DNA from: Telluria mixta
Lineage (GTDB): Bacteria > Pseudomonadota > Gammaproteobacteria > Burkholderiales > Burkholderiaceae_D
Assembly: GCF_029223865.1 (NCBI RefSeq)
Contig: NZ_CP119520.1
Coordinates: 3,100,001-3,164,000, forward strand
DNA length: 64,000 bases
Reading direction: 5' to 3'
Positions within the stretch are counted from its first letter, which is position 1; every line of letters starts with the position of its first letter. Below, piece after piece: positions 61,218 to 64,000 of the stretch. The notes beneath the pieces were generated by a model. It did no database searches. It saw nothing but the letters and a program-made list of their open reading frames with translations, and was not told the DNA's origin. The position numbers and the translations under genes are program-made.

Positions 61218-63086
61218 ATGACGCTTGAGCCCGACACCGAACAGAAGCACACCCGCGGCGCCTATTCCGACGGTCCGCGCCTGCTGGCCGACATCGGCGC
61301 GACCCATGCGCGCTTTGCCCTGGAGATCGCGCCGGGCGTGCTGCGCAACGTGGCCGTGCTGCTGTGCGACGACTATCCGGGCATCGTCCCGCTGCTGAAC
61401 GCCTACCTGGCCCAGACCCAGGCCCAGAGCGGCAATACCCGCATCACGCATGCGGCGTTCGCGCTCGCGAATCCGATCAGCGGCGACTTCATCCGCATGA
61501 CCAACCGCGACTGGCAGTTCTCGACGGAAGAGGTGCGCCGCACACTCGGCCTGACGACCTTGCTGATCGTGAACGACTTCACGGCGCTGGCGATGGCGCT
61601 GCCCGGCTTCAAGCCGGAAGACCTGCTGCAGATCGGCGGCGGCAAGCCGATCGCGAATGCCGTGGCCGGCGTGCTCGGTCCGGGCACCGGCCTGGGCGTC
61701 TCCGGCGTGATCCCGACCGTGGACGGCTTCGTCACCCTCGGCAGCGAGGGTGGCCACGTCAACTTCGCCCCGGCCGACGAACGCGAATTCGCGATCCTGC
61801 AATACGCCTGGCGAGAATGGCAGCACGTGTCGAACGAGCGCCTGATCTCCGGCCCGGGCATGGAAATCATCTATCGCGCACTCGCGCTGCGCAACGGTGT
61901 GGAAGCGCCGCCGCGCGATGCCGCCGCGATCATGGCCGCGGCGCTGGACCAGAAGGATCCGCTGTGCCAGGAAGTGCTGGAATGCTTCGCCGGCATGCTG
62001 GGCGGCGCGGCTGCGAACCTGGCCGTCACGCTGGGCGCGTTCGGCGGCATCTTCATCGGCGGCGGCATCGTGCCGCGCATGGCCGAGTGGTTCAAGACGT
62101 CGCCGTTCCGCACGCGCTTCGAAGCCAAGGGTCGCTTCTCCAGCTACCTCGCGCAGATCCCGACCTACGTGATCATGATGCCGACGCCGGCCCTGTACGG
62201 CGTGTCGAGCATCCTGTCGGAACACCTGCGCAACCGCAGCGGCGCCAACACGCTGATGGAACGCGTGCAGCACCTGCAGGCGGAACTGTCGCCGGCCGAG
62301 CAGCGCGTGGCGCAGCTCGTGATCGAGCACCCGCGCAAGGTGCTGTCGGAGCCGATCGCCGAGATCGCGAAACTGGCCGACGTCAGCCAGCCGACCGTGA
62401 TCCGCTTCTGCCGCTCGCTGGGCTTCTCCGGCCTCGCCGACTTCAAGCTGAAGTTCGCAGGCAGCCTGACGGGCACGATTCCCGTCCGCCACAGCCAGGT
62501 GCGCATGACGGACAGCACCCATGACCTGTCGGCGAAAGTCATCGACAACACGGTGTCCGCGATCCTCAGGTTCCGCGACCAGCTGGACGTGAACTCGATC
62601 GACCGCGCCATCGACATTTTGCGCCGCGCCAAGCGCGTCGAGTTCTACGCGATGGGCAATTCGCGCGTCGTGGCGCTGGACGGCCAGCACAAGTTCTTCC
62701 GCTTCCGCATCCCGACGTCGTCGTACGGCGATTCGCACCTGTTCGCGCTGGCGGCCGAGCTGCTGGGACCGGGCGACGTGGTCGTCGCCATCTCGACGAC
62801 GGGCCAGCTGCCGGAACTGCTGGACGCCGTCGACGTGGCGCGCGCCGCCGGTGCCGACGTCATCGCCATCACGAGCAGCAAGTCCGCGCTGGCGCGCAAG
62901 GCAAGCGTCTGCCTGGCCGTCGACCACAGCGAGGACAGCACGACGTTCCTGTCGATGATCTCGCGCATCCTGCAGCTGCTCCTCATCGACATCATGGCCG
63001 TCGGCATCTCGCTCGGCCCGGCCGGTGAAGCGGCGGAGGGCGACAGCGAACGCCGCCGCCTGCTGATCTCCCACCTCGACATCTGA
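61218..63086 (+). CDS. glk: Bifunctional glucokinase / RpiR-family (HexR-like) regulator
   Basis: 622 aa fusion. Residues 1-335 are a Glk-type glucokinase: LLADIGATHARFAL (phosphate loop), ITHAAFALANPISGD, LLIVNDFTALAMAL, GPGTGLGVSGV and GSEGGHVNFAP. Residues about 345-420 are an RpiR HTH (LSPAEQRVAQLVIEHPRKVLSEPIAEIAKLADVSQPTVIRFCRSLGFSGLADFK). Residues about 455-590 are a SIS sugar-phosphate domain (VEFYAMGNSRVVALDGQHKFFR, DVVVAISTTGQLPELLD). The same fusion is known in Burkholderia and Ralstonia. It phosphorylates glucose, and the SIS domain should sense a phosphorylated sugar such as KDPG. The start MTLEPDTEQK was chosen by family alignment; the in-frame ATG 22 codons upstream lies before the -10 element. 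Confidence 0.95.
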   Translation: MTLEPDTEQKHTRGAYSDGPRLLADIGATHARFALEIAPGVLRNVAVLLCDDYPGIVPLLNAYLAQTQAQSGNTRITHAAFALANPISGDFIRMTNRDWQFSTEEVRRTLGLTTLLIVNDFTALAMALPGFKPEDLLQIGGGKPIANAVAGVLGPGTGLGVSGVIPTVDGFVTLGSEGGHVNFAPADEREFAILQYAWREWQHVSNERLISGPGMEIIYRALALRNGVEAPPRDAAAIMAAALDQKDPLCQEVLECFAGMLGGAAANLAVTLGAFGGIFIGGGIVPRMAEWFKTSPFRTRFEAKGRFSSYLAQIPTYVIMMPTPALYGVSSILSEHLRNRSGANTLMERVQHLQAELSPAEQRVAQLVIEHPRKVLSEPIAEIAKLADVSQPTVIRFCRSLGFSGLADFKLKFAGSLTGTIPVRHSQVRMTDSTHDLSAKVIDNTVSAILRFRDQLDVNSIDRAIDILRRAKRVEFYAMGNSRVVALDGQHKFFRFRIPTSSYGDSHLFALAAELLGPGDVVVAISTTGQLPELLDAVDVARAAGADVIAITSSKSALARKASVCLAVDHSEDSTTFLSMISRILQLLLIDIMAVGISLGPAGEAAEGDSERRRLLISHLDI

Positions 63087-63096
63087 CCGGCGCATC

Positions 63097-63948
63097 GTGG
63101 CGCGCGCGACCTCCGCCACGATCGCCCTGACGGCACTTGCGATGGCCGCGTTCGCGGCCAACTCGCTGTTGTGCCGCATCGCCTTGCGCGATGCCCACAT
63201 CGATCCCGCCACGTTCGGCGTCATCCGCGTGACGTCCGGTGCGCTCGTGCTGATGCTTGCCATGCGTCTGCGGTCGCGTCCCGCGGCAACGCCGGACTGG
63301 CGCGCCGCCGCCATGCTGTTCGCCTACGTGGCAGCGTTTTCGTTTGCCTACCTCACCTTGCCGGCGGGGACCGGTGCGCTGATCCTGTTCGGCGCCGTGC
63401 AACTGACGATGTTCGCCGTGGGCCTCGCGGGCGGCGAACGGTTCGCGCCGCGCGGCTGGGCGGGCCTCGCGCTGGCGCTGGCCGGCTTCATCGTACTCGT
63501 CTTGCCCGGCGTGGCCGCGCCGCCCTTGACGGGCGCCGCGCTGATGGCCGTCGCGGGCATCGCGTGGGGCGCGTATTCATTGCGCGGGCGCGGCGTGCCC
63601 GACCCGCTCGCGGCCACCGCATCGAACTTCCTGCGCGCCACGCCGCTCGCGCTGCTGCTAGGCTTCCTGTTCGCTGCACGCGCTCATGCGGATACGGCCG
63701 GGATCGTGCTTGCCATTGCGTCCGGTGCGCTGACGTCAGGGCTCGGCTACGTGATCTGGTACGCGGCGCTGCGCGGGCTGTCGGCGCTGCAGGCCGCGAG
63801 CGTGCAACTGTCGGTGCCCGTGATCGCGGCCGTCGGCGGCACGCTGTGGCTGGACGAGGCGTTCACGCCGCGGCTGCTGGCTGCCGTCGTCGCGATCCTG
63901 GGCGGGATCGCGCTCGTGCTGACGGATCGGGCGCGCAAGCGGGGTTGA
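63097..63948 (+). CDS. EamA/DMT-superfamily transporter
   Basis: 283 aa with ten hydrophobic segments in two EamA repeats (LTALAMAAFAANSLLCRIALRDAHIDPATFGVIRV and ALMAVAGIAWGAYSLRGRG...). The start is GTG, ten bases after the glk stop, so it is probably co-transcribed with glk. The family exports amino acids, nucleotide bases or other metabolites. The substrate is unknown, and a link to sugar metabolism is based on position only. Confidence 0.88.
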   Translation: MARATSATIALTALAMAAFAANSLLCRIALRDAHIDPATFGVIRVTSGALVLMLAMRLRSRPAATPDWRAAAMLFAYVAAFSFAYLTLPAGTGALILFGAVQLTMFAVGLAGGERFAPRGWAGLALALAGFIVLVLPGVAAPPLTGAALMAVAGIAWGAYSLRGRGVPDPLAATASNFLRATPLALLLGFLFAARAHADTAGIVLAIASGALTSGLGYVIWYAALRGLSALQAASVQLSVPVIAAVGGTLWLDEAFTPRLLAAVVAILGGIALVLTDRARKRG

Positions 63949-63957
63949 TCCGCCCGA

Positions 63958-64000
63958 TCAGCGCACGCGCCCCTGCATCGCGAGATAGACGCGCGCGCTG
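63958..64000 (-). CDS. C-terminal end of a leftward gene, truncated by the window
   Basis: On the minus strand the last 14 codons read ARVYLAMQGRVR followed by TGA. The stop lies ten bases from the convergent EamA gene. The frame is open to the window edge, but it is too short to identify and could be chance. Confidence 0.3.
   Translation of the reverse strand, partial: SARVYLAMQGRVR

Overview
The window is GC-rich proteobacterial chromosome with tightly packed, often ATGA-overlapping genes. Gene content points to a soil or plant-associated betaproteobacterium of the Oxalobacteraceae, Massilia-like: urea Urt transporter, phasin, glucokinase-RpiR fusion, large TonB receptors paired with halogenase-like flavoenzymes, and two families of palindromic intergenic repeats. 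Genus is an inference. I see no tRNA, rRNA, CRISPR, IS element or prophage.

Layout. 1-3859: urtBCDE, the end of a urea ABC-transporter operon (urtA and the first part of urtB lie off the left edge). 3863-8175, convergent: a two-gene signalling operon, a hybrid histidine kinase whose sensor is an NCS1-type permease followed by a Cys-rich segment, and a receiver-LuxR regulator. 8219-9840: an M29/NicX-like metalloenzyme and a small secreted protein. 9976-18031: five co-directional genes built around a 1241-aa tubulin/FtsZ-like protein with a C-terminal GYF_2-like domain, plus a secreted membrane-anchored vWA-like protein, a three-helix membrane protein, a membrane protein with a zinc ribbon and a 498-aa protein of unknown function. 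I consider this the most interesting system here. 18012-21965: a berberine-bridge-type FAD oxidase, a PACE efflux pump with divergent LysR regulator, a cytochrome c relic and a lipoprotein. 22105-33299: a TPR-GGDEF cyclase, an MdlAB-like ABC exporter pair, a phasin, cytosine deaminase, two GNAT acetyltransferases and a chemoreceptor.

33301-63086 is mainly an alpha-glucan/maltodextrin utilisation region. An esterase-like protein, a six-hairpin glycosidase and a GH13 cyclomaltodextrinase-like enzyme run leftward. Two tandem modules of TonB-dependent receptor, intrinsic terminator and halogenase-like flavoprotein run rightward. After a DEAD-box helicase come an SLC45-like sugar MFS transporter, phosphoglucomutase, a secreted MalS-like alpha-amylase and an alpha/beta hydrolase. 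A DctS/DctR-like two-component system with a divergent MHS-family carboxylate transporter follows, then glucokinase fused to a HexR-like RpiR regulator. The implied flow is: outer-membrane uptake by the receptors, periplasmic cleavage by the amylases and glycosidase, MFS import, phosphorylation by glucokinase, and glucose-phosphate interconversion by Pgm.

A recurrent TGTAR-N5-YTACA palindrome lies upstream of the amylase, both receptors and the sugar MFS gene. It resembles the HexR consensus as I remember it, so the RpiR half of the glucokinase fusion is a reasonable candidate regulator. The window ends with an EamA transporter and the last codons of a leftward gene. All functional calls rest on motifs read by eye; no searches were run.
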